Positions 1-8,659 of a stretch of 64,000 bases of DNA are shown in pieces. Every line of letters starts with the position of its first letter. The first letter of the stretch is position 1. A program made the position numbers and the translations under genes. Below the pieces are notes generated by a model, which saw only the letters and a program-made list of their open reading frames with translations, had not been told where the DNA came from and searched no databases. Source of the stretch: an uncultured Pseudomonadota bacterium (GTDB lineage Bacteria; Pseudomonadota; Alphaproteobacteria; RF32; CAG-239); the NCBI GenBank assembly GCA_902799835.1, contig CADCCF010000002.1, positions 195,338 to 259,337 of the forward strand, written 5' to 3'.

Positions 1-1762
1 TTGCAATAAACGCTCTCAACAATCCGCCGGGATCCTCCGGTATATCGCGATAACGTTGCATTTTTGCTTGAACTTTTTCATCATAATCCTCATTATCACC
101 TTCTTGAGCTTCAGCTTGAGCTGTAGGAGTATCTTTGCCTTGTTGTTGTGGTTGATTTTGAGTTTGTTCATCCATGGTTGAACTTTGAGTTTGATTATCG
201 TTATTATTTTGCTGATTGTCTTTTCCGGATGAGTTGTTTTCTTCTTGCTGATTATCTTGTTGCTTTTGTTGAGAAGAATTATCATTACCGTCATCGGAAT
301 TGTTTTGAGACTGTTGTTGATTTTGTTGTTGCTGATTTTGCTCATTACTTTTCTGATCATCATTAGTAGAACTACTTTGGCTGTTTTGATTATTTTCACT
401 GTTGTTTTCTTGGTTTTGCTCATTACTTTGCGAAGAGTCGTCCGAATTGTTGTCCTGTGCAGAAGATTGATTTTGCTGCTGTTGTTGCTGATTCTGTTGT
501 TGTTTTAAATATTCCAAATTGAATTTGGCATCTTCATGGTCAGGTTGCAATTTTAATACTTCTTCATATTTAGCAATAGCTTCAGATATTTTTCCACCCT
601 TTGCTAGAGCATTTCCTTGATTATATAATCCTTCAGCCGAATTATTTAAAGCATAATACTTAAAAGCTTCGGCAAAATTACCTTGGCGATAAAAACTGGA
701 ACCTTTCCAGTCACTGTCCTTAAAATCAGTTGCGGCTTTGCTATAATTTTGTTCTTCAAAAGCTTTTAAGCCATCCTGATTGGCATTGCTAAAGAAACCG
801 GCTTGCGCTTCACTAATTTCCAATAACAAAACGATGACCAAAATTCCTTTTCGGAAAAAGGCTAAACAAAATAACAAGGGTATTACCATAAAATACCATC
901 CGCCATCTAACCACTGCAAAGACAGATTTTTGCCTTTTTCGGTCGGGGCATTACTCTGATTTATTATTTTTGCAAAATTATCAATGGCCTTATCATCTTT
1001 TAGCAAATCCCAAAATTTGCCGCCTCCGTTTTGGGCTAACAATTTCAGCTTATCAGTATTTTCTTGGCTTATTCCGATAATATTAATGTTGATTCCTTTA
1101 GCTTTTGCCACCTCGGCTTCTTTGAGAGCAAGGTTAAATTTTTGCCCGATATCCGGTGTAAAAATAATAATATTTCCTTGGTCATACCCGGCAGCAGATA
1201 TTCTCTCGACTGCCAAGTTAATGGCACGATCTAATCTGTCGCCGTTAATCGGCATAATATCGAAAGATATTTTCGGTAGCAGATTTTGCAAAATTTTTAC
1301 ATCATCACTGAACGGTGCAATAATAAAAGGTTCAGCACTATATATCCCCAATGATGTTTGAGTTGAATGTAGTTGATCTAAAAAATCTTTTATCTTGTAT
1401 TTTGCTCTTTCCAAACGATTGGGTTTTATATCATCTGCATTCATATCAGATGACATATTCAACATCAGCACTACCGGATTTTGTTTTTGTAAAACAGGAA
1501 TTTCCTGTTTTTCCCAACTCGGACCGGCAAAGATAAATACAGTACAAATCAACCCGATTATAGCTAAATGAGCCAAAATTTTTCTTTTGTTGGCAGATCC
1601 CTTTACTAGCAAAAAATCGAGCAATCGCGGATCAATAATTTTACGCCAAGACGATTGAGCCGTTTTTCCATAATTGTAAAAGGCATATAAAACAAATGGT
1701 ACGATGGCTAATAACAGCAACCATGGTCGCAAAAAATGAAAATTATTCAACACTTCATTCAT
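1..1762 (-). CDS. BatB/BatC-like VWA and TPR membrane protein (3' end outside window)
   Basis: Read on the minus strand from the ATG at 1762, an open frame runs to the window edge without a stop, giving about 587 residues. The N-terminus has two membrane segments followed by a von Willebrand A-like region (residues about 85-290) with a weak MIDAS: the usual DxSxS reads LNMSSDM. Further membrane segments lie near residues 305-345, followed by TPR-like helices (about 370-420). A very Q/N/S-rich acidic tail follows, and then an RYRDIPEDPGGLLR segment typical of BatC-type proteins. This is therefore a BatB+BatC arrangement of the Bat (aerotolerance) family. It overlaps the BatA stop codon by 8 bp, so the two are translationally coupled. 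The family name is well supported; the cellular role is poorly known even in model species. Confidence 0.82.
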   Translation of the reverse strand, partial: MNEVLNNFHFLRPWLLLLAIVPFVLYAFYNYGKTAQSSWRKIIDPRLLDFLLVKGSANKRKILAHLAIIGLICTVFIFAGPSWEKQEIPVLQKQNPVVLMLNMSSDMNADDIKPNRLERAKYKIKDFLDQLHSTQTSLGIYSAEPFIIAPFSDDVKILQNLLPKISFDIMPINGDRLDRAINLAVERISAAGYDQGNIIIFTPDIGQKFNLALKEAEVAKAKGININIIGISQENTDKLKLLAQNGGGKFWDLLKDDKAIDNFAKIINQSNAPTEKGKNLSLQWLDGGWYFMVIPLLFCLAFFRKGILVIVLLLEISEAQAGFFSNANQDGLKAFEEQNYSKAATDFKDSDWKGSSFYRQGNFAEAFKYYALNNSAEGLYNQGNALAKGGKISEAIAKYEEVLKLQPDHEDAKFNLEYLKQQQNQQQQQQNQSSAQDNNSDDSSQSNEQNQENNSENNQNSQSSSTNDDQKSNEQNQQQQNQQQSQNNSDDGNDNSSQQKQQDNQQEENNSSGKDNQQNNNDNQTQSSTMDEQTQNQPQQQGKDTPTAQAEAQEGDNEDYDEKVQAKMQRYRDIPEDPGGLLRAFIA

Positions 1763-2759
1763 CTTTTTGTCCTCGTTGCATTAATATGGCAATCAGCGCC
1801 AAAATCCACGCCACCAACAAAGGAATATAATAAATTTCCTTAACTTCTTGCACATAACGATCTTCATTTTTCATTGGCTCAAGCGCATCAATCATCTGAT
1901 AAACTTTTTGCAAATCACTAGCTGATGCAGCTCTGAAATATTGCCCTTTAGTTGTTTCTGCCAATTCTTTCAGTTCTGTTTCATCGATTCCCTGCAAGCC
2001 GACTGCCGTCAACATCTTAAAGAACAGGTTGGGCGAACCGACACCGATGGTGTATATTTTAATATTTTCCTGTTTGGCTAATTTAATAGCTTCGGACATT
2101 GATAAAGAGCCGTCGTTGTTTTCGCCATCGGTCAACAAAACGATTACCTGACTGTCCGGCTGGTTACTTAATCGCATATTTTTCAAAGCTAAGGCTAAGG
2201 CATCACCAATGCTGGTGGAATCACCGGCCATGCCGGCTTGCATTGAATATAGTATATCTTGAACTGCTGACTTGTCATAGGTTAAAGGAGCTTGCAGGTA
2301 GGCTCTGGTTCCAAACAAAATCAATCCGACCCGATCACTGGCGCGTTTTTTTACAAAATCAGCCACCGTATGTTTGACGGCATCCAATCTGGTCATGCGA
2401 TGACCTCGATAACTGAAATCAGTCTCTAACATTGAGGTTGATATATCCAAAACCAACATAATGTCGCGTCCTTCATCAGGAAGCGGATGTGCTTCACCGA
2501 TAACTTGCGGCCGTGCTGTTGCCAAACACAGCAATCCCCATATCAGATATAAGTATAAGAATTTTACCGACCAAACCGTTTTATAATCAGCAGTATTGAG
2601 CCAAAGTCCTTTGCTTTTGAGATTAATGTTTTTTAAGTCAGCGATAAACGGAATTTTTAAGGCATCTCCGTACAATCCTTTTACCGATGGCAAAAGATAA
2701 TACACTAACCAAGGCAAGACTAACAAAACAAAAGCATAAGGAAAAGCTATAGTTATCAT
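1755..2759 (-). CDS. BatA-like VWA domain membrane protein
   Basis: This is a 334-residue protein with hydrophobic N-terminal segments, a central VWA domain and a C-terminal membrane helix (YYIPLLVAWILALIAILMQ). The MIDAS is intact: LVLDISTSM supplies DxSxS, and LLTDGENNDG supplies the later acidic ligand. I prefer the ATG at 2759, which overlaps the stop of the upstream DUF4381 gene as ATGA and has GGGGAAAA just upstream. A longer frame from 2777 would place the start inside that gene with no better ribosome site. The VWA domain probably faces the periplasm and binds metal-dependent partners within the Bat complex. Confidence 0.85.
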   Translation of the reverse strand: MITIAFPYAFVLLVLPWLVYYLLPSVKGLYGDALKIPFIADLKNINLKSKGLWLNTADYKTVWSVKFLYLYLIWGLLCLATARPQVIGEAHPLPDEGRDIMLVLDISTSMLETDFSYRGHRMTRLDAVKHTVADFVKKRASDRVGLILFGTRAYLQAPLTYDKSAVQDILYSMQAGMAGDSTSIGDALALALKNMRLSNQPDSQVIVLLTDGENNDGSLSMSEAIKLAKQENIKIYTIGVGSPNLFFKMLTAVGLQGIDETELKELAETTKGQYFRAASASDLQKVYQMIDALEPMKNEDRYVQEVKEIYYIPLLVAWILALIAILMQRGQKDE

Positions 2760-3217
2760 AGATTTTCCCCTATCCAATCACGGCAAAAAAATCGCAGTCC
2801 GCTAATATCATCAGCGCTGAAGTCAGTAATATCATCTGGCATATACGGAGCATTAAGCAACAAATCGTGCTCTTTGTTTTTCAGTTTAGTTTTGCAATGA
2901 TCTTCTACAAAATCTATCCAAGCTTTACCGCTTAAACTTACTGCTTGCGGATATTTGTAGATGCATATTCTTCGCAGTATTTCCGACATATCGGCAGCCG
3001 ATTTTATATCGTTTTTATCCTTTAATTTTTCCAACAGACGCAAAGCATATAACTTCTTAGACTTGCGTCTGATATATTTCCACAAATAGCACAGAGCAAC
3101 AAGAGCTATAATGCTGACCAAAATAATCCACCAGCCATAGGCCAAAGGCCAAACGGAAACTCCGTTTGGCAAATGAATATCTCGAAGTTGCGGCAAATTA
3201 TCTGAAACAGGCATCAT
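2756..3217 (-). CDS. DUF4381 family membrane protein of the Bat operon
   Basis: This 153-residue protein has the DUF4381 signature near its N-terminus (LRDIHLPNGVSVWPLAYGWW), one transmembrane helix (about residues 30-48) and a cytoplasmic basic/helical tail. DUF4381 genes normally lie between a MoxR/DUF58 pair and batA. Here the downstream batA follows with a 4-bp overlap, but the upstream neighbour is tyrS, 57 bp away, with no moxR or DUF58 gene. Its biochemical role is unknown; the context indicates a subunit of the Bat membrane complex. The start at 3217 is followed by a second in-frame ATG and is preceded by GGGGAGAG. Confidence 0.8.
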   Translation of the reverse strand: MMPVSDNLPQLRDIHLPNGVSVWPLAYGWWIILVSIIALVALCYLWKYIRRKSKKLYALRLLEKLKDKNDIKSAADMSEILRRICIYKYPQAVSLSGKAWIDFVEDHCKTKLKNKEHDLLLNAPYMPDDITDFSADDISGLRFFCRDWIGENL

Positions 3218-3274
3218 TTTTTTCTATCTCTCCCCTTTTTTAATATTTAGGGATTGCCAATACGATAATCAAGT

Positions 3275-4525
3275 TTAATTCAGTTTAATTATACCGAATT
3301 TTTTCTTTCCCAAAGCTATTTTAATTTGCCCTTGAGCATTATCAGCGGCACTCAAGCGATAATTTTCATCAACTACCGTGCTGTCGTTTAGCTTCAGTCC
3401 GCCTTGTTTTATCAATCGGCGAGCTTCGCCTTTTGAAGCACAAAAACCGATTCCGACAAATGCATCCAAAATTCCGCATCCCACTTCACAAGTGAAAGTC
3501 GGTAGATTTTCACTCAAGGCGCCTTGCTCAAAAGTTTTAGCGGCAGTGTCACGTGCAGATACAGCTTCCATTTCACCGCGGCATATTTTGGTAGCTTCAA
3601 AGGCTAAAATTTTCTTGGCCTCGTTGATTTCTTTATCTTGCAAATTTTCCAAACGACGCACTTCATCAATCGGCAAATCGGTGTATATGCGTAAGCATTT
3701 GCCAACTTCGGTATCACCGATATTACGAAAATATTGATAGTAATCATAAGCAGACAATTTATCTTCATTAATCCAAACGGCATTGCCTTCCGATTTGCCC
3801 ATTTTTTTACCAGCAGCATCAGTGATAATCGGGGAGGTATAGCCAAACAACTCAACATCATATTTGCGCCGTCCCAATTCGGTACCTGAGGTTATGTTGC
3901 CCCATTGGTCAGAGCCGGCGATTTGGGCGCGGCAACCGTATTTTTGGTACAAAACACAAAAATCATAACCTTGCAACAACATATAGTTAAATTCCAAAAA
4001 ACTCATCGGTTGTTCGCGTTCCAATCTAGTCCTAACACTGTCCATGGTGAGCATGCGATTTACGGAATAGCAGGTGCCTATGTCCCGCAAAAATTCCAGG
4101 TAATTTACATCTTTAAACCAGTTCCAGTTGTCTTCCATAATGGCATCAGATGGTTTTTCACCAAAATTCAAAAATTTTGCAAATGACTTTTGCAAACCTT
4201 TAATGTTATGGTTAAGAGTTTCTTCGCTCAAAAACGGACGCAATTTATCCTTACCCGACGGATCACCGATACGGGCTGTTGCACCACCAACCAAAGTAAT
4301 CGGTTTGTGTCCGCATCTTTGAAACCAACGCAACATCATCAATGGCACAATATGACCGACATGCAAACTATCGCCGGTAGGGTCTGATCCTAAATAACCA
4401 ACTGCTGGTTTGCCTGTCTTTTCGCACTCATACAGATAATCGTCAAATCCTTCCAAATTAGTGCATTGATTGTAAAAACCACGTTCCAGCATAATGTTCA
4501 AGAATTCAGACTTTAGTTGTGTCAT
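3275..4525 (-). CDS. tyrS: Tyrosyl-tRNA synthetase
   Basis: A class I synthetase that charges tRNA-Tyr in the cytoplasm; 416 residues is normal for bacterial TyrRS. The HIGH-type motif is GDSLHVGH (near residue 50) and the KMSKS-type motif is KKMGKSEGNAVW. The tyrosine-site segment QGYDFCVLYQKYGC and the IAGSDQWGNI block are typical. The last ~70 residues form an S4-like RNA-binding domain. The ATG at 4525 is chosen because GAGGA lies 9 bases upstream; a TTG 15 bases earlier would place this ribosome site inside the coding sequence. It leads the minus-strand run into the Bat genes, so the two may be co-transcribed. Confidence 0.96.
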   Translation of the reverse strand: MTQLKSEFLNIMLERGFYNQCTNLEGFDDYLYECEKTGKPAVGYLGSDPTGDSLHVGHIVPLMMLRWFQRCGHKPITLVGGATARIGDPSGKDKLRPFLSEETLNHNIKGLQKSFAKFLNFGEKPSDAIMEDNWNWFKDVNYLEFLRDIGTCYSVNRMLTMDSVRTRLEREQPMSFLEFNYMLLQGYDFCVLYQKYGCRAQIAGSDQWGNITSGTELGRRKYDVELFGYTSPIITDAAGKKMGKSEGNAVWINEDKLSAYDYYQYFRNIGDTEVGKCLRIYTDLPIDEVRRLENLQDKEINEAKKILAFEATKICRGEMEAVSARDTAAKTFEQGALSENLPTFTCEVGCGILDAFVGIGFCASKGEARRLIKQGGLKLNDSTVVDENYRLSAADNAQGQIKIALGKKKFGIIKLN

Positions 4526-4566
4526 CAATTTTATCCTCAAATTAAATTATAACCAAATGTTAACTC

Positions 4567-4592
4567 CTGTCGAATATAATCTAAATCGACAG
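4567..4592. repeat. 26-bp inverted repeat between tyrS and anmK
   Basis: Arms CTGTCGA and TCGACAG are separated by 12 bp. The repeat sits in the tyrS leader and upstream of anmK, so it could be an operator or an RNA hairpin. No poly-T follows, so it is not an intrinsic terminator. Confidence 0.5.
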
Positions 4593-4598
4593 ACTAGC

Positions 4599-4626
4599 AT
4601 ATTAGCAGATATTTTTGCTATTGCAA
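4599..4626 (-). promoter_or_regulatory. Putative tyrS promoter
   Basis: On the minus strand TTGCAA (4626-4621) and TAATAT (4604-4599) are separated by 16 bp, and the tyrS start lies 74 bp further on. An inverted repeat, CTGTCGA/TCGACAG (4567-4592), lies immediately downstream, around the expected transcript start. Confidence 0.45.
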
Positions 4627-4644
4627 GAAAGGAGTTAAAGTTTT

Positions 4645-5733
4645 ATGCCATCATTACAAACTTATCGTGCGCTGGGTTTATCCAGCGGCTCGGAATTGGA
4701 TGGATTAATTGCCTCGGTTATTGTTACGGATGGTGTTGATGTTTTTGAAATGTGCGGCAATTTTGAATTTCCTTTTGATGATGAATTAAGAGAAAATTTG
4801 CAAACTTTGCATAAAAAATACCCTGATATTGACGAAGATGCCAAATCGCGCATTGAAGAGCAATTTACGGCTTTTTGCATCTCTTCAATTCAAGAAATTT
4901 TGACAAGTGACAGCGAAATTAATCTGCTCGGATTCGGCGGACATATCATTTGTCATAAACCCAGTGAACATATTTTATGTCAAATCGGTAATAATGAAAA
5001 AATTGCCAGGGAATGTCATATTAAGACAGTTGGTCGTCTTCGTGATGCCGACATTCTAGCTGGTGGCAGAGGTGCACCTTTGGCGGCAATTTATCATTCG
5101 GCTTTGTCACAAAATATATCAAAACCGGTTGTATGGGTTGATGTTGGTGGTGTCAGTGCCTTAACCTATATCGGACATAACGGCGAAATGCAGGCTTTTG
5201 ATACCGGAGCCGGAAATGCTATCATTAATGAATGGGTTAACAAACATGCTCATATGCAAGCAGATTACAACGGAAGTTTGGCTATCAGTGGTCATATTCA
5301 CGATGATGTGTTGGCTTCGCTTATGCGTCACAAATTTTTATCCCAACCTCCGCCCAAGGTTGCTGAAAAAAGCACTTTTGATGACAAGAGTGAACATTTG
5401 GAAGGATTAAGCTTAGAAGACGGAGCGGCAACCGCTACCGCTTTTGTAGCTGATTCTATTATCAAGGCGATTAATGATTTTGTGGCAGAACAACCGCAAA
5501 AAGTAATTATCTGCGGAGCTGGGGCTAAGAATCCGACTTTGATGCGTTTTTTGCGCCAACGTTCGGAAAATATGGAAATATGTTGCGCCGAAGATTTCGG
5601 TTATTCCTCTCAGGCTATCGAAGCACAAGCTTTTGCATTTTTGGCGGTGCGTCGTTGTAATCAGATGCCGACATCCTATCCTTTTACTACCGGAGCAGCA
5701 GTCGAGGTTATCGGTGGAGAAGTTTATATCTAG
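4645..5733 (+). CDS. anmK: Anhydro-N-acetylmuramic acid kinase
   Basis: AnmK opens the 1,6-anhydro ring of anhMurNAc and phosphorylates it to MurNAc-6-phosphate, a step in peptidoglycan recycling in the cytoplasm. The 362-residue length fits the family. The N-terminal phosphate-binding loop reads GLSSGSELDG, where most members have GxMSGTSxDG. ADILAGGRGAPLAAIYH matches the family's DIAAGGQGAPLVP block, and GAGNAIINEW and VIICGAGAKNPTLM are typical ASKHA-fold segments. The ATG at 4645 has GGAG 8-10 bases upstream. It is divergent from tyrS across a 119-bp gap. Confidence 0.9.
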   Translation: MPSLQTYRALGLSSGSELDGLIASVIVTDGVDVFEMCGNFEFPFDDELRENLQTLHKKYPDIDEDAKSRIEEQFTAFCISSIQEILTSDSEINLLGFGGHIICHKPSEHILCQIGNNEKIARECHIKTVGRLRDADILAGGRGAPLAAIYHSALSQNISKPVVWVDVGGVSALTYIGHNGEMQAFDTGAGNAIINEWVNKHAHMQADYNGSLAISGHIHDDVLASLMRHKFLSQPPPKVAEKSTFDDKSEHLEGLSLEDGAATATAFVADSIIKAINDFVAEQPQKVIICGAGAKNPTLMRFLRQRSENMEICCAEDFGYSSQAIEAQAFAFLAVRRCNQMPTSYPFTTGAAVEVIGGEVYI

Positions 5734-5736
5734 ACT

Positions 5737-5928
5737 TTAAAAATCAGCTTCCTTTACAGCTTTGTCGGTGGCAAAGTCTTTGGTGCGTTGAGTAGTGTTT
5801 TGAATACTCTCGCTTAAAGATGAATCTTTAAATTTTTGCATTGCTTCATCAACATATCCTTTGTCATAGAGCCATTTTCCGCCATATACAGCAGCAGCCA
5901 AAATTGCCAACCAAATTATCGCTTTCAT
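5737..5928 (-). CDS. Small single-pass membrane protein, unknown
   Basis: A 63-residue protein with an N-terminal hydrophobic helix (residues 3-20, then KWLYDKGY) and a polar, helical tail containing QNTTQRTKDFATDKAV. It starts 1 bp after the stop of the upstream 172-residue gene on the same strand and so belongs to a three-gene unit of envelope proteins. It is convergent with anmK, with a 3-bp gap. I do not recognise a family. Confidence 0.6.
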   Translation of the reverse strand: MKAIIWLAILAAAVYGGKWLYDKGYVDEAMQKFKDSSLSESIQNTTQRTKDFATDKAVKEADF

Positions 5929-5929
5929 T

Positions 5930-6448
5930 TTATCTTTCTCCGGTTATTTGAGTTAATGATTGTCGGTTTAATTGTTTTATGAATTGTTCGGCATAACATT
6001 TATGATCTTCCCAGCATGAAATCGTGAGTTTCCAGTGTAAAGAGATTTTTACCACAAATGTAGTCATTAATTTTTGAGGATTACGAGGACCGGCATAAAC
6101 CTTATCATACCAAATTTGAGTTTTGTAATTATTAATTGATTTGGTTTCTTGCGGAGGTGCAATAGGTTGTTCATCTTTGTCAACATAATCCAAATCTATT
6201 CTTGTTGCCAATTCTGAGTGTGGCTGGCCGGCAGTGTTAACAGTTTGATATATATCACAACTGACAGCGTCTTTGCCCAGATTTTGAATTGTTCGGCAAA
6301 AATTATGTTGGTGCTGATAATTTGCACCGGCAATGATGCCTTCAAACATGGAACGCAGACGATTCACTTGTTGCATATTCGGCTCTCCTGCCAGCGCATT
6401 TTGCCAACACAATATTAAAGCAATCAGAATTGAAAAACATTTTGCCAT
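5930..6448 (-). CDS. Secreted protein of unknown function
   Basis: A 172-residue protein with a cleavable signal peptide (CFSILIALILCWQNALA, cut after about residue 20). The mature part has four cysteines (FCRTIQ, SCDIYQ, SCWEDH, KCYAEQ), which could form two disulphides in the periplasm. It follows the 292-residue secreted gene by 3 bp and precedes the 63-residue membrane gene by 1 bp, so the three are very probably co-expressed. No family is recognised. Confidence 0.7.
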   Translation of the reverse strand: MAKCFSILIALILCWQNALAGEPNMQQVNRLRSMFEGIIAGANYQHQHNFCRTIQNLGKDAVSCDIYQTVNTAGQPHSELATRIDLDYVDKDEQPIAPPQETKSINNYKTQIWYDKVYAGPRNPQKLMTTFVVKISLHWKLTISCWEDHKCYAEQFIKQLNRQSLTQITGER

Positions 6449-6451
6449 TGC

Positions 6452-7330
6452 TTAATTCTCTGTTTGGGATGTTTGTTTTTGCAATTCATCAAGTTTCGCT
6501 TCAACTTTTTTACGAAGTTTTATTTTTATTTCCGCAGTAGTCTCATTACCGATAACTGATTTTAAGCAATTAACATCAATGTTATGCCAAAATTTTTCTG
6601 AAGTCTTTTTGTGATCATCACCGTTAATTTTGGCCTTAATAGCCAATGTTCCGATTGAACCAATTGTATATGTGGTATTTTTTTCTTCATCAAATGCTTC
6701 CAAAATTTCCATCCCATCCTGATCGCTTTTGCGGAACTTATCGGACTTTATATCGTCGCCACCTACTGTATAATATTGCGAAGAACTATCGTTTTCACTT
6801 GCTTTATTGAGGTCATCTTCCTCTATAGCTCCGGGCAGAGCATCATTCACAGCTTTTGTCGTTTTCTCAGGTATGTCATTAAAAGCCTTTGCCATATCTT
6901 CAATCATGCACAGGCAATAGGAATTTATCAGCTCAATACTTGCTTTTGATTGATTGATCTCAAAATTGCCGTTAGCAAAATTATCACCGGTTTGAGCATC
7001 CGTATTAATCGTAAATTTACTCAGATTGTCTGGAGCTATACATTTTATGACAGCTTCGGCTTTTTCTCTTGTTAGAGCCCCAACTTTTTTGTCTTCATCT
7101 TTGCAAACTTCTGTCATCGCATGTATGCGCGTAAAAGTATCCACCATAGAGCCTAATGCTGAACCAATCGCTTCTACTGTGGGCTGGATGACAGTATCCA
7201 CGGCGGTATCTATTTGTTCATTGAGTTTATTAAAAGCTTCATCAACTTGTTCTTGCGTCATTTCCTGAGCATGAATTGTTTGCAAGTTAACAGCAAGAAG
7301 AGCCGACACTAAAAAGATAATTTTCTTCAT
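6452..7330 (-). CDS. Secreted protein of unknown function
   Basis: From the ATG at 7330 the protein has 292 residues and a clear signal peptide (KKIIFLVSALLAVNLQTIHA). That start has GGGAG upstream; an 8-residue longer frame lacks a ribosome site. The mature region is acidic and largely helical, with cysteines in VCKDEDKK, KCIAPDN, YCLCMIED and NCLKSV. The last ~30 residues are a charged helix ending in LDELQKQTSQTEN. It heads the three-gene unit at 5737-7330. I cannot assign a function. Confidence 0.72.
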   Translation of the reverse strand: MKKIIFLVSALLAVNLQTIHAQEMTQEQVDEAFNKLNEQIDTAVDTVIQPTVEAIGSALGSMVDTFTRIHAMTEVCKDEDKKVGALTREKAEAVIKCIAPDNLSKFTINTDAQTGDNFANGNFEINQSKASIELINSYCLCMIEDMAKAFNDIPEKTTKAVNDALPGAIEEDDLNKASENDSSSQYYTVGGDDIKSDKFRKSDQDGMEILEAFDEEKNTTYTIGSIGTLAIKAKINGDDHKKTSEKFWHNIDVNCLKSVIGNETTAEIKIKLRKKVEAKLDELQKQTSQTEN

Positions 7331-7414
7331 GATTTGAACACTCCCAAATACCATTCCATTATATGGTAAAAATTTTAATATCAGTTTAATTTGTTACTTT
7401 ATTAACAATAGTTC

Positions 7415-7442
7415 TTGTCATAAAAATAAAACATTATAAAAT
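7415..7442 (+). promoter_or_regulatory. Putative promoter for the glycosyltransferase-thrS unit
   Basis: TTGTCA and TAAAAT are separated by 16 bp, about 35 bp before the glycosyltransferase start. The surrounding region is very AT-rich, so chance matches are possible. Confidence 0.4.
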
Positions 7443-7477
7443 ACACTTGCTTTGTAGTGTAATAACAGAGGATTGAA

Positions 7478-8632
7478 ATGAGTTTGGATAAAGTGAAAGA
7501 GCCGGTAGTTTTGCAAGTATTACCGGAGATGGAACATGGCGGAGTAGAGGTTGGCACTGTGGAAATTGCCGCCGGTTGTCAGGAAAAGGGAATAAAAAAT
7601 TTTGTAGCATCATCCGGCGGACGTATGGTCTATGATTTGCAGAAAATCAAAGTTCAACATTTTGAATTGCCGCTAAAGACAAAAAATATATTCAAAATGC
7701 GCTCAAATGCCAAAAAGCTGGCTAAAATTATCAAAGATAATGGTATTAATATTGTGCATGCGAGATCTCGTGCTCCGGCTTGGAGTGCCTATTGGGCAGC
7801 CAAGAAATCCGGTGTAACTTTTTTGACAACCTACCATGGTACCTATGGTTTAGGTTTCTTAAAATTGAAAAAATTATACAATCGAGTAATGACTTATGGC
7901 AAATTGGTTATTGCCATCTCTGAGCATATCAAAAAACACATAATGAGCGAATATAAAGTTCCGGAAGAAAAAATTCGCCTGATTCATCGTTGCGTAAATT
8001 TGGATAATTTCAGCCCAGAGAAAGTCAGTCAAGAACGCATGATCAAAGTGATTTCTGACTATAATATTCCTGAAGATAGACCGGTCATATCACTTATCGG
8101 ACGTATCACCCCATGGAAAGGACAGGCTTTATTGTTGGAAGCATTGTCAAAAATGCACAACAAAAATTACTGTTGTCTGATTGTCGGTTCTGATCAAGGG
8201 CGCACGGCATATAGCAACAAACTTAAAGATATGGTAAAAAAATATGGTCTTGATGATCGTGTCCAATTCATTGAACATAGTTTTGATATTCCGGCATTGC
8301 TGATGATTTCAGATATTGTGCTGTCAACAGCCATAGAACCGGAAGCCTTTGGGCGTGCCGCTATTGAAGGTCAGGCAATGGGAAAAATTGTGATTGCCTC
8401 TAATATTGGCGGTTCTTTGGAAAACACTATCGACGGTGTTACCGGAAAACTGTTTAAGAGTGGCGATGCTGGTGATTTGGCTTCCACCATCGATTGGGCC
8501 CTTGATTTGCCCAAGCAAGAAAAGACTAAGATTAGTATGGCAGCGATCCAAAATGTAAAAGATCACTTTACTAAACAAATTATGTGTGATAAAACGATTG
8601 CCGTTTATCGAGAGCTTATGAACATGAAATAA
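7478..8632 (+). CDS. GT4-family (GT-B) glycosyltransferase
   Basis: A 384-residue retaining glycosyltransferase. The N-terminal half carries the glycine-rich acceptor loop (LPEMEHGGVEVGT) and HARSRAPAWSAYWAAKKSG. The C-terminal half carries LIGRITPWKGQALLLEAL, with the donor-phosphate-binding residues, and the E-x7-E motif in EPEAFGRAAIEG, followed by ASNIGGSLENTI. These are hallmarks of GT4 enzymes such as WaaG- and PimB-like proteins, which build lipopolysaccharide or other surface glycans at the inner face of the membrane. The ATG at 7478 has GAGG 7-10 bases upstream. It is followed 27 bp later by thrS. The donor sugar and acceptor cannot be read from sequence. Confidence 0.9.
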   Translation: MSLDKVKEPVVLQVLPEMEHGGVEVGTVEIAAGCQEKGIKNFVASSGGRMVYDLQKIKVQHFELPLKTKNIFKMRSNAKKLAKIIKDNGINIVHARSRAPAWSAYWAAKKSGVTFLTTYHGTYGLGFLKLKKLYNRVMTYGKLVIAISEHIKKHIMSEYKVPEEKIRLIHRCVNLDNFSPEKVSQERMIKVISDYNIPEDRPVISLIGRITPWKGQALLLEALSKMHNKNYCCLIVGSDQGRTAYSNKLKDMVKKYGLDDRVQFIEHSFDIPALLMISDIVLSTAIEPEAFGRAAIEGQAMGKIVIASNIGGSLENTIDGVTGKLFKSGDAGDLASTIDWALDLPKQEKTKISMAAIQNVKDHFTKQIMCDKTIAVYRELMNMK

Positions 8633-8659
8633 TCAAAAAAAGAAAGGAATAATTGAATT

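Noticed and set aside
16..508. Lys/Ile-rich minus-strand frame and Leu/Ile-rich plus-strand frames
   Set aside because: They are other-frame readings of the Q/N-rich low-complexity tail of the BatB/BatC gene, which is open on the minus strand through the window edge.
3905..4387. Plus-strand frames inside tyrS
   Set aside because: They overlap a full-length tyrS with intact motifs and have no features of their own.
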